The position numbers and the translations under genes are program-made. A model generated the notes under the pieces. That model was not told where the DNA came from. It saw nothing but the letters and a program-made list of their open reading frames with translations, and did no database searches. Source: Mesorhizobium sp. dw_380 (GTDB taxonomy: Bacteria; Pseudomonadota; Alphaproteobacteria; Rhizobiales; Rhizobiaceae). Taken from it: a stretch of 38,581 nt of DNA. Shown in pieces: positions 23,818 through 30,486 of this stretch. Where the stretch lies: positions 1 through 38,581 of the forward strand of contig NZ_JAFFIW010000050.1 in assembly GCF_018588885.1 (NCBI RefSeq). Reading direction: 5' to 3'. How positions within the stretch are numbered: position 1 is the first letter of the stretch; every line of letters starts with the position of its first letter.

Positions 23818-24831
23818 TCAGTTCGAAGCAAGCGCCTCGGTGACGTATTTCGATGTCACGTATTTCGAATAGTCCGGCAGCACGGCGTCGACCTTGCCCT
23901 GTTCCTTGAGGAAGGCGGACGCCGCCGCGACCGCCTTGACCGTGCCGCCGCCGAGGAACTTGTCGGAGGCCTGTTCTTCCAATGTCGGGAAGACATAGCC
24001 CTTCAACAGCTCCGGCACTTCTTCCAGCTTGGCGCCAGTGAGCTTGGCGATCTTTGCGGCCTGCGGCGACGACACCGACCAGGCGTCCGGCTTGGCGAGG
24101 TATTCGGCATAGGCGGCGCCCGTCACCTTGACGAAGTCGCGCACCGCTTCCGGGTTCTTCTCGGCAAAATCGGTGCGCACGATCCAGGCGTCGAAGGTCG
24201 GCGCGCCCCAGGCGGCGACCTGCGAGGAATCCAGCACGACCTTTCCGCTGGTCTTGATCTGGCCGAGCGCCGGATCCCAGACATAGGCGGCATCGATGTC
24301 GCCGCGCGCGAAGGCGGCGGCGATTTCCGGCGGCCTGAGATTGAGGATCTCAACCGACTTCGGATCGACATTCTCGTGCTTGAGCGCGGCAAGCAGGCTG
24401 TAATGCGTCGTCGAGACGAACGGCACGGCCACCTTCTTGCCGGCGAGGTCGGCGACCTTCCCGATGCCGGCGCCGTTGCGCGCCACCAGCGCTTCGGACG
24501 GCCCGATCAGGCCGACGACGAAGATGGTCTGGATCGGCAGCTCGCGGCTTGCCGCCGCCGCCAGCGGACTCGAACCGACATAGCCGATGTCGACCGAGCC
24601 GGAAGCGACCGCGGCGATGACGTCGGCGCCGGAATCGAACTTGCGCCAGTCGATGGCGGCCTTGGTTGCCTTTTCATAGGCGCCGTCGGCCTGCGGCACT
24701 TTGGAGGGTTCGACCACTGTCTGGTAGCCGATGGTGATCTTAAGATCCTGCGCCATGGCCGGACCGAGGAAGGCAGCGCCGGCAAGGGCGGCCGACGAGA
24801 GGAGAAGGATGCGTCGCGAAATCGTGGACAT
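23818..24831 (-). CDS. tauA: Taurine/sulfonate ABC transporter substrate-binding protein
   Basis: This 337-aa periplasmic binding protein has the signal peptide MSTISRRILLLSSAALAG, ending AMAQ. Diagnostic parts are ITIGYQTVVEPSKVPQ, SGSVDIGYVGSSPLAAAASRELPI, KKVAVPFVSTTHYSLLAAL and DIDAAYVWDPALGQI. The Asn/Ser-free taurine-type SSPLA loop suggests TauA rather than SsuA. The ATG at 24831 has GGAG six bases upstream; the ATG four codons earlier is less good. The C-terminus contains a duplicated KYVTSKYVT. It leads the tauABC-like operon. No tauD dioxygenase is nearby. Confidence 0.9.
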   Translation of the reverse strand: MSTISRRILLLSSAALAGAAFLGPAMAQDLKITIGYQTVVEPSKVPQADGAYEKATKAAIDWRKFDSGADVIAAVASGSVDIGYVGSSPLAAAASRELPIQTIFVVGLIGPSEALVARNGAGIGKVADLAGKKVAVPFVSTTHYSLLAALKHENVDPKSVEILNLRPPEIAAAFARGDIDAAYVWDPALGQIKTSGKVVLDSSQVAAWGAPTFDAWIVRTDFAEKNPEAVRDFVKVTGAAYAEYLAKPDAWSVSSPQAAKIAKLTGAKLEEVPELLKGYVFPTLEEQASDKFLGGGTVKAVAAASAFLKEQGKVDAVLPDYSKYVTSKYVTEALASN

Positions 24832-24872
24832 TAAGGGCTCCATGAAAAACAGGGAAAACCGGATTGCCCTAT

Positions 24873-24892
24873 GATAGTCAGCTAATTCTATC
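24873..24892 (-). promoter_or_regulatory. Candidate operator upstream of tauA
   Basis: GATAGTCAGCTAATTCTATC has perfect five-base inverted ends, GATAG and CTATC, around ten bases. It lies about 45 bases before the tauA start and shares ATAGAAyTA with the sequence upstream of ssuA. Binding by a sulfur regulator is inferred. Confidence 0.4.
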
Positions 24893-25039
24893 GTTCTTGT
24901 AGAGTTAAATCCTTCCAAGGAAGGGCGGGTTGTTGGAAAAAACGTGCCGACGAAAGGATGCCGAGGCGGAAAGTGCGGCTGCAACCGCCGTCACCGCCGA
25001 TGACAAACCGAACAGGAATGGCGCGCTCGGCGAGCCACC

Positions 25040-25282
25040 GACTTCGTCGAACAATCCCAGGGCGAAGCAAGGAGCGAAGCGACGCGGCGCAGACCCTAGG
25101 ATCCATGCCGTGACATGTGAACGCCTCGACGGTGCTGAAGGATAGAGCTGGCTGGAAGGTTGGCGACGGGACAAGGCTCATTCCGCGCCGTTGCATTCTT
25201 CGGCGGATGTCGCGGCATGGATCCTCGGGTCTCCGCGACGTCGCGACGTCGCTACGCTCCTGCTCCGCCCGTGGATGACGAG
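25040..25282. mobile_element. Gene-less derivative of the GIY-YIG-associated inverted repeat
   Basis: The left arm 25040-25112 matches the arm at 21258 almost throughout (AGGGCGAAGCAAGGAGCGAA, then the CCCTAGGATCCATGCCGTGAC end), with a short change near its outer end. The right arm 25209-25282 is a diverged inverted copy (GTCGCGGCATGGATCCTCGG ... GTGGATGACGAG). The 96 bases between the arms contain no GIY-YIG sequence. It fills part of the 905-base gap between tauA and the Rrf2 gene; the rest holds only the two low-confidence items listed next. Confidence 0.65.
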
Positions 25283-25457
25283 ATCGGGAACTCAGGCACC
25301 CGACAGCCGTCAGTACCCATCACCCACGAACGATAATTCCTGCCTCTTCCCGATATCACGCAAATACATGCTGCGAATGGTAGGGGATTTAAAACCGCGT
25401 TCCGCGTGCTGGCGGTTAAGTATAGTAATCTTATCGACAAAGGCAGCTGGAGCGGCG

Positions 25458-25592
25458 ATGAAAGGCCATGCCCATCATATCGCGGCGATCGCTGGCGGCA
25501 CGAGGTCCCAGCCGGCGGCCTTCGTGCCCGCAGGCCAGGTTTTTGTGTCCCCGGCGTCACAAGCCGGGCCTAAAATGGCCCCAACGGCTTGA
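25458..25592 (+). CDS. Possible 44-aa leader ORF upstream of the Rrf2 gene
   Basis: An ATG at 25458 with GGAG four bases upstream opens a 44-codon frame beginning MKGHAHHIAAIAGG. Its end overlaps a hairpin CCCGGC/GCCGGG (25550-25568). It ends 144 bases before the Rrf2 start. It could be a regulatory leader or a chance ORF; no homologue is recognised. Confidence 0.22.
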   Translation: MKGHAHHIAAIAGGTRSQPAAFVPAGQVFVSPASQAGPKMAPTA

Positions 25593-25629
25593 AAACCAAG
25601 CAAGATCAACCGCAATTGGCTTGTATATC

Positions 25630-25653
25630 ATGTCACTAGAATTTATGTGTCAT
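25630..25653 (+). promoter_or_regulatory. Candidate autoregulatory dyad upstream of the Rrf2 gene
   Basis: ATGTCAC (25630-25636) and GTGTCAT (25647-25653) form an imperfect inverted pair around TAGAATTTAT, 84 bases before the Rrf2 start. The central TAGAATT recalls the tauA and ssuA sites. Rrf2 regulators often repress their own genes, so this is a plausible operator, unproven. Confidence 0.35.
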
Positions 25654-25736
25654 GGCAGCTTGGGCGCGGCGGGGAGGCACGCCAGGCGTTTCGCAGGGAT
25701 GGCCCAGCCATCGCATGAGAGAGAAACGTTCGGTCT

Positions 25737-26213
25737 ATGCTTACGAAAAAAGGCAAGTACGGCCTCAAGGCGCTTGTTCATCTCGCACGGATGCCGGCCG
25801 GGCAGCTCGCTTTCGTTGGCGATATCGCGACCGGCAACAACATCCCGAAGAAATTTCTCGACGCCATCCTGGGCGAGCTGCGCAATGCCGGTTTCGTCCA
25901 GAGCCGCAAGGGCAAGGACGGCGGCTACCGCCTCGCGCGGCCGGCCGACGAGATCAAGGTCGGCCATGTCGTGCGGGTCCTCGATGGGCCGCTGGCCCCG
26001 ATTCCCTGCGCCAGCCGCACACAATACCAGCGCTGTGAAGACTGCAACGAGGCGACATGCCAAGTCCGACATCTGATGCTCGAGGTCCGGCAGGCGATCG
26101 CCGAGGTGCTCGATCAGCGCAGCCTCGCCGAAATGCGCGACATTGCCTTCGACGACCTGCCGGTCGCGGGGGACATCGGCGACCTTGCGGTCGCGGTGAA
26201 GATCCAGGCCTGA
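25737..26213 (+). CDS. Rrf2-family transcriptional regulator
   Basis: This 158-aa regulator has the Rrf2 winged helix: LTKKGKYGLKALVHLARMPAGQLAFVGDIA at the N-terminus, then IPKKFLDAILGELRNAGFVQSRKGKDGGYRLARPA. The C-terminal half contains four cysteines with C-X8-C-X2-C-X4-C spacing (PCASRTQYQRCEDCNEATC), which differs from the three-cysteine IscR cluster motif but could still bind Fe-S or another metal. It lies between tauA and the flavoprotein, 25 bases before the latter. The location suggests sulfur-dependent control of the transporters, like CymR-type Rrf2 proteins in Firmicutes; this is inferred from context. Confidence 0.87.
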   Translation: MLTKKGKYGLKALVHLARMPAGQLAFVGDIATGNNIPKKFLDAILGELRNAGFVQSRKGKDGGYRLARPADEIKVGHVVRVLDGPLAPIPCASRTQYQRCEDCNEATCQVRHLMLEVRQAIAEVLDQRSLAEMRDIAFDDLPVAGDIGDLAVAVKIQA

Positions 26214-26238
26214 CGCCTCGCACACAGCGGGAACGCGC

Positions 26239-27573
26239 ATGAGCGGGCGCGCCAATTCGATCATCGTTGTCGGCGGCGGCGCCAGCGGCGTGGTGCTCGC
26301 CGCGCATCTCCTGAAATCGGCCAATCCGGATCTGCGCGTGACGCTGATCGAGAAGCGCCCGCATTTCGGCCAGGGCATCGCCTATTCGACGCTGCTGTCG
26401 GCGCATGTGCTGAATGTCAGCGCGGCCGGCATGAGCGCCTATGCCGACGATCCCGGCAATTTCTGGCGCTGGCTGCAGGAGCGCGGCCTCGCCAGCCCGA
26501 ACCAGGCGCCGGTCTACGCGCCGCGCAGCGTCTATGCCCGCTATCTCAAGGAATTGCTCGACGACCTGGAAGCGCGAGAGCGTGAAACCGGCCGCCTGCG
26601 CCTGATCCGCGAGGAGAGCCTGTCGATCACGCCGACCGCATCGGGGGTCGAGGTGGCGCTCGCCAACGGCACCAGCGTCGTCGCCCATCTGGCCGTGCTG
26701 GCCACCGGCCATGACGAACAGCCCGCGCTCGGCCATGCGGTCCGAATGGGCTCGGAGGCCGACACAGCGCTCGATCCGGACAGAAGCGTCATGGTGCTGG
26801 GCACCGGCCTCAGCATGGTCGATGCCTTCCTGGCGCTGGAACAACGCGGCCACCGGGGCGAGATCGTCGCTGTTTCCCGGCGCGGCCTGCTGCCTTCGCC
26901 GCACCGCAAGGGCAATCCGATCAAGCTCGACGTCGCCGACATCCCGCTCGGCACCCAGCTTTCCTATTTCGTCGGCTGGTTTCGCGACCTGATCCGCGAA
27001 AACCAGAAGGCCGGCATCGACTGGCGCGACGTGGTCGACGGCCTCAGGCCCTTCAACCAGAAGATCTGGCAGAACTGGCCGGCTTCCGCCAAGCGCCGCT
27101 TCGTCGAGCACACCAAGGCCTGGTGGGACATCCACCGCCATCGCATGGCGCCGGAAGTCTACGCCCGGGTGACCGAGGCCGTGCAATCCGGCCGGATCCG
27201 GCTTGTCGCCGGCCGTGTCGTCGGCATCGCGCCGGGGGAGGCATTCACCGTCGATGTCCAGTCGCGCCACAGCCAGCTTGTCGAGACCTTCGAGGTTGCC
27301 CGCATCTATGATTGCTCCGGCATCGTCAGGGACATTTCGACCTCGTCGAACAGCGTGGTGCGCTCGCTGGTCGATCGCGGGCTGGCAAGGCCGGATCCGC
27401 TGCGCATCGGCCTCGACGTGTCGGCCAATTGCGAGATCATCGCCAGCGACGGGACCGTTTCGGCCAAGATCCTCGCCGTCGGCCCGCTGACGCGCGGCAC
27501 CTTCTTCGAGATCGATGCCATACCCGACATCCGCGTCCAGTGCGCGCGGCTGAGCAAGCGGTTGCTGGGATAG
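26239..27573 (+). CDS. YdhS-like FAD/NAD(P)-binding protein
   Basis: This 444-aa flavoprotein has an N-terminal Rossmann fold, IIVVGGGASGVVLAAHLL, then RPHFGQGIAYST and HVLNVSAAGMSAYADDP. A second nucleotide-binding glycine motif follows at VMVLGTGLSMVDAFLALE. It matches the FAD-NAD(P)-binding group with E. coli YdhS, whose reaction is unknown. Its position 25 bases after the Rrf2 gene suggests a shared transcript. About 190 bases of its 3' end recur at 29918-30111 as a non-coding fragment. The reading frame itself is intact to the last codon (SKRLLG). Confidence 0.85.
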   Translation: MSGRANSIIVVGGGASGVVLAAHLLKSANPDLRVTLIEKRPHFGQGIAYSTLLSAHVLNVSAAGMSAYADDPGNFWRWLQERGLASPNQAPVYAPRSVYARYLKELLDDLEARERETGRLRLIREESLSITPTASGVEVALANGTSVVAHLAVLATGHDEQPALGHAVRMGSEADTALDPDRSVMVLGTGLSMVDAFLALEQRGHRGEIVAVSRRGLLPSPHRKGNPIKLDVADIPLGTQLSYFVGWFRDLIRENQKAGIDWRDVVDGLRPFNQKIWQNWPASAKRRFVEHTKAWWDIHRHRMAPEVYARVTEAVQSGRIRLVAGRVVGIAPGEAFTVDVQSRHSQLVETFEVARIYDCSGIVRDISTSSNSVVRSLVDRGLARPDPLRIGLDVSANCEIIASDGTVSAKILAVGPLTRGTFFEIDAIPDIRVQCARLSKRLLG

Positions 27574-27586
27574 GAGGCGGCCGCGT

Positions 27587-28357
27587 TCAGCCGCCCAATG
27601 CCTCGCACACGACGCGCGCGGTCTCGGCGCCTGAAAAATTCTGCTGGCCGGTAATCAGATTGCCGTCGCGCACGGCAAAGCCCCGCCACAGTCCGGCCTG
27701 GACGTAGTTGGCGCCGACGGCCTTCAACTCATCCTCGATACGCCATGGCATCAGATGCTTTCCGCGTTCTAGCGCGCCCATCGCCCAGGTCGCGTTGTCG
27801 GCGAAATCCTCCTCGACATTGGCGAAACCGGTCACCGTCTTGCCGGCGGCGAGCAACGACCCGTCGGCGCGCCTGGCGTAACGCAGCAGGGCGGTGCCGT
27901 GGCAGAGTGCCGCCGCCACCTTGCCCGCTTCATGGAAGGCGACGAATGTCCGCTGCAGGCCCGTCGCGCGTTCATAGCTGAACATCGGCGCCTGGCCGCC
28001 GGCAACGACGATGGCGTCGAAACTGTCGACATCGATCTCCGCTACCGGCCGCGTGTTCTCGACCAAGGCCGCCAGTTTCGGGCTCGACAGGAAACCGAGC
28101 GAGATCAGATCGGTTTCAGAATAGCCTGAAGCGTCACGCGGGTCGCTCAGCGCGTCGGCCTCGCATCTGCCGCCGTCCGGCGAGAAGATCTCCACCGCAT
28201 AGCCGCGCTCGGTGAAGGCGAACCATGGATGCGTCAGCTCGCTCCACCAGAAGCCGACCGGCCAGCCGGTCGTGGTCGATATGGCCGGATTGGCGATGAC
28301 GATCGCCACCCGTTTCGGCTTGCGGGCGTTGACCGGATTGGCATCCCGTACACTCAT
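27587..28357 (-). CDS. DJ-1/PfpI superfamily protein (Hsp31-like)
   Basis: This 256-aa class I glutamine-amidotransferase-like protein is of the longer Hsp31/HchA-like type. The nucleophile is C152 in AALCHGTALL with H153 next to it, and E40 (GFWWSELTHP) is the supporting acid. AIVVAGGQAPMFSYE forms the nucleophile-elbow strand. Relatives act as glyoxalase III, deglycase or chaperones; the exact role is unclear. GGGAGAGCGG precedes the start. It diverges from an HxlR regulator, a pairing that often signals electrophile or aldehyde stress control. Confidence 0.88.
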   Translation of the reverse strand: MSVRDANPVNARKPKRVAIVIANPAISTTTGWPVGFWWSELTHPWFAFTERGYAVEIFSPDGGRCEADALSDPRDASGYSETDLISLGFLSSPKLAALVENTRPVAEIDVDSFDAIVVAGGQAPMFSYERATGLQRTFVAFHEAGKVAAALCHGTALLRYARRADGSLLAAGKTVTGFANVEEDFADNATWAMGALERGKHLMPWRIEDELKAVGANYVQAGLWRGFAVRDGNLITGQQNFSGAETARVVCEALGG

Positions 28358-28469
28358 CTTCCGCTCTCCCTTATGAAGCTGTCGCTGACAAAGCCGGACC
28401 TTGCAATCTGGCCATATGGCCGGGCAAAATCCGCTTCCGTCGTCGCCGGGCCTTGCCTACGATGGCCGC

Positions 28470-28817
28470 ATGACGCAACGCGGTAGACTTTACGGCTGTC
28501 CGGTCGAGTTCGCGCTCGATGCGCTCGGCGGCAAATGGAAGACGGTGATCCTGGCCCGGATCAAGCAAAACCCGATGCGCTATTCCGAGCTGCGGCGGAT
28601 GATCCCGTCGCTGTCCGACAAGATGCTGACGCAGCGGCTGGCCGATCTTGTCGATATCGGCTTTGTCGCGCTGGAGGCCTCGCCCGACGGCAAGGGACGC
28701 TACACCTTGACCGAGCGTGGCCGCGATCTGGCCTCCAGCCTGCAGGCCCTCTACGACTGGGGCAATGTGCACGGTCGCGCCGACGGCGTCCGGTTCCGCA
28801 CCGATGTCGAGGCGTGA
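28470..28817 (+). CDS. HxlR-family transcriptional regulator
   Basis: This 115-aa winged-helix protein begins MTQRGRLYGCPVEFALDALGGKWKTVILARI, the HxlR N-terminus including the conserved cysteine (C10) used for electrophile sensing in some members. RYSELRRMIPSLSDKMLTQRLADL is the DNA-recognition part, and YTLTERGRDLASSLQALYDWG ends the domain. The ATG at 28470 gives the family start; the longer frame adds 23 unrelated residues. The divergent DJ-1/PfpI gene 112 bases away is the likely target. Confidence 0.88.
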   Translation: MTQRGRLYGCPVEFALDALGGKWKTVILARIKQNPMRYSELRRMIPSLSDKMLTQRLADLVDIGFVALEASPDGKGRYTLTERGRDLASSLQALYDWGNVHGRADGVRFRTDVEA

Positions 28818-28825
28818 CAAGGCGC

Positions 28826-29473
28826 TTAACTCCCAGCGGTAAGTGCGCCGCAAAAGCCGGCGACATCGGTGACGACAGCCTCGCCAAGGAAGCGAAGCGT
28901 CGCCATCGAACGATCGCGCGCTTCACGGTTGCCGAAGCCGCAGGCGTCCTCGATCACCACAGCCACGAAGCCATTGTCGGTCGCCTGGCGAACAGTCGGC
29001 TCGATGCCGATCTCGATCGCCACGCCGGCGAGCGCGACGGCACGCACCCCGCAATCGCGCAAGGCGAAGCTCAGCGCCGTGGAATCGAAGGCCGACATCG
29101 TCAGCTTGTCGAACACGGCTTCGTCGGCGCGCGGCGCGAGTTCGGGAACAATCCGCGTCGCTTCGGCATCACGCGGAAACCACGGCTCGACCATGTCGGG
29201 GCTGTTGCACCGCTGCCAGGCCATGGCGGTTCGCAGCTGGGTCGCGCCCATCCATTTGCGCGGCAAGGAGAGGTGACGGGTGAAAGCCACCCGCATGCCG
29301 GCCGCGCGTGCCGCTTCGAGCACAGTAGCGGTGCGCTCGATGATATCGGCCGCACCGGCGATCTGGCGGCAGATGCCGACCTGCATGTCGTAGACCACCA
29401 GCGCCATGCGGCTGACATCGCACCACTCGGTGAGGCTGGCCGGGATCTCCATGCCTTCGCTCGACCGGATCAT
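28826..29473 (-). CDS. Isochorismatase-family protein lacking the cysteine nucleophile
   Basis: This 215-aa member of the isochorismatase-like hydrolases retains the acid (D29 in LVVYDMQVG) and lysine (K123 in VFDKLTMSAFDST). The position of the catalytic cysteine is glycine, G157 in GVAIEIGIEPTVRQA, where cysteine hydrolases have TEAC or TEICV. True isochorismatases such as EntB and PhzD likewise lack that cysteine, so amide hydrolysis is unlikely and a vinyl-ether-type or other reaction is possible. The start overlaps the stop of the upstream 110-aa gene by four bases. The paralogue at 36062 has the cysteine. Confidence 0.83.
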   Translation of the reverse strand: MIRSSEGMEIPASLTEWCDVSRMALVVYDMQVGICRQIAGAADIIERTATVLEAARAAGMRVAFTRHLSLPRKWMGATQLRTAMAWQRCNSPDMVEPWFPRDAEATRIVPELAPRADEAVFDKLTMSAFDSTALSFALRDCGVRAVALAGVAIEIGIEPTVRQATDNGFVAVVIEDACGFGNREARDRSMATLRFLGEAVVTDVAGFCGALTAGS

Positions 29474-29802
29474 GCCGCGGTCCGGTCCCAGGGCGTTGCG
29501 ATGTCGACGGTGGGATCGAACAGATATTCGAGCGGCAGGGGTGCGGCGTCGAAGGCGAGGAAATGCCATTCCAGCAAGCCGGCCTTCGACAGCGGGAAAT
29601 CGTCGGTGTAGCGCCTGGCTTCATCAACGCTTTGGAGCTCGAAGACGATGATGACGCCGCCGACATCGGCGCGCGCATAGTTCTCGCGCACGATGCCTGC
29701 CTTCCACAGTCGCCAGACATTCGAGACCTCATCGCGCAGATAGGGTTTGAGGTCGTCGAGAGTGACGCCGGGCTTGAAGTTGTCATAGGCAATGATCTTC
29801 AT
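29470..29802 (-). CDS. Small dimeric alpha/beta-barrel-like protein, function unknown
   Basis: This 110-aa protein begins MKIIAYDNFKPGVTLDDLKPYL; AAGGAAAC upstream supports the ATG at 29802 rather than the one six codons earlier. The pattern beta-alpha-beta with GGVIIVFELQSVDEARRYTDDFPLSKAGLLEWHFLAFD resembles small ferredoxin-fold proteins of the muconolactone isomerase/YCII type. No catalytic residue can be named. It is translationally coupled to the isochorismatase-like gene and probably works with it. Confidence 0.7.
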   Translation of the reverse strand: MKIIAYDNFKPGVTLDDLKPYLRDEVSNVWRLWKAGIVRENYARADVGGVIIVFELQSVDEARRYTDDFPLSKAGLLEWHFLAFDAAPLPLEYLFDPTVDIATPWDRTAA

Positions 29803-29887
29803 CGGGCTGTTTCCTTGCATGCTGGGTGGATGGCGGCCCGCTGTTTTTTGGCTGCATCACATTCGGCTAGCATGCCGAAATTGGCGA

Positions 29888-29915
29888 CTTCAACGAACGA
29901 GATGGTTCGTTGAAG
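29888..29915. promoter_or_regulatory. Perfect 11-bp palindrome next to the duplicated gene fragment
   Basis: CTTCAACGAAC (29888-29898) and GTTCGTTGAAG (29905-29915) are exact inverted repeats around GAGATG. It lies 86 bases upstream of the 110-aa gene, where an operator would be expected (TetR-like sites often contain ACGAAC-type arms). It ends two bases before the homology of the flavoprotein fragment begins, so it may instead mark a recombination border. Confidence 0.5.
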
Positions 29916-29917
29916 TG

Positions 29918-30111
29918 GCTGGCAAGGCCGGATCCGCTGCGCATCGGCCTCGACGTGTCGGCCAATTGCGAGATCATCGCCGGCGACGGGACCCGTTTCG
30001 GCCAAGATCCTCGCCGTCGGCCCGCTGACGCGCGGCACCTTCTTCGAGATCGACGCCATCCCCGACATCCGCGTCCAGTGCGCCAGGCTGAGCAAGCGGT
30101 TGCTGGGTTAG
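29918..30111 (+). pseudogene. Second, truncated copy of the 3' end of the flavoprotein gene
   Basis: From GCTGGCAAGGCCGG to the TAG stop this segment repeats 27387-27573 with six substitutions and one extra C (GGGACCCGTTT against GGGACCGTTT). Homology ends at the stop codon in both copies. The extra base breaks the frame, and there is no start, so it is not expressed as protein. At least four of the substitutions are synonymous in the gene's frame. It separates the 2.3-kb DJ-1/HxlR/isochorismatase block from the CBS operon. Confidence 0.88.
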
Positions 30112-30135
30112 GTCCGGAGAGGTCGGAGCTCTACG

Positions 30136-30295
30136 GCGCCCCCCTCTGTCCTGCCGGACATCTCCCCCACGGGTGGGGAGATTGGCAGCTTTGGCGCCCC
30201 CCGCCCGCCTTCCAACGATGATAATTGGCGAAGGCCGTAGGGACAGCCAATCTCCCTCCTTGTGGGGGAGATGTCCGGCAGGACAGAGGGGGGCG
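30136..30295. repeat. Long palindromic intergenic repeat, family A (second full copy)
   Basis: CGCCCCCCTCTGTCCTGCCG opens the left arm and CGGCAGGACAGAGGGGGGCG closes the right one. Internal CATCTCCCCCAC.GG.GTGGGGAGAT hairpins and a central GATGATAATTGGCGAAGG are present. Together with the gene fragment and the 29888 palindrome it occupies most of the 684-base gap between the 110-aa gene and cbs. Confidence 0.85.
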
Positions 30296-30430
30296 CTGTG
30301 CCGCCGCCTTGCAGGGCCTTGCGCGACGGCGTCGAACGGAATTTCATTCCCCATCTGGCGGGTCGATTGGCATGATCTATCTTCTTTCCAACTGTAAAGG
30401 GCTGGAAAAGAGGATACGCTGCCGCCCAGA

Positions 30431-30453
30431 GCCGGATGAAATCTAAATCCGGC
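30431..30453 (+). other. Short hairpin in the presumed cbs leader
   Basis: GCCGGAT (30431-30437) and ATCCGGC (30447-30453) pair around a nine-base loop, 34 bases before the cbs start. There is no T tract. It does not match a SAM-II or other riboswitch that I recognise, and may be chance. Confidence 0.3.
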
Positions 30454-30486
30454 CCCGAGGCGGTCGCTTGGTCATGGAGCATCGAA

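Noticed and set aside
23818..23870. Short internal duplication (KYVTSKYVT) at the tauA C-terminus
   Set aside because: It keeps the frame and lies at the extreme end of the protein, so it probably has no functional meaning.
22822..24834. A 670-codon plus-strand frame opposite tauB and tauA
   Set aside because: Antisense to well-supported transporter genes; the composition (Arg, Gly, Asp, His rich) is typical of a reverse-frame shadow.
29799..30095. A 98-codon minus-strand frame over the duplicated flavoprotein fragment
   Set aside because: It is the antisense of the fragment, and the same antisense frame exists opposite the intact gene; no start signal or family match.
30296..30486. Possible SAM-II or similar riboswitch upstream of the CBS gene
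   Set aside because: I looked for the SAM-II pseudoknot pattern and found only a short seven-base-pair hairpin; the expected conserved blocks are missing.
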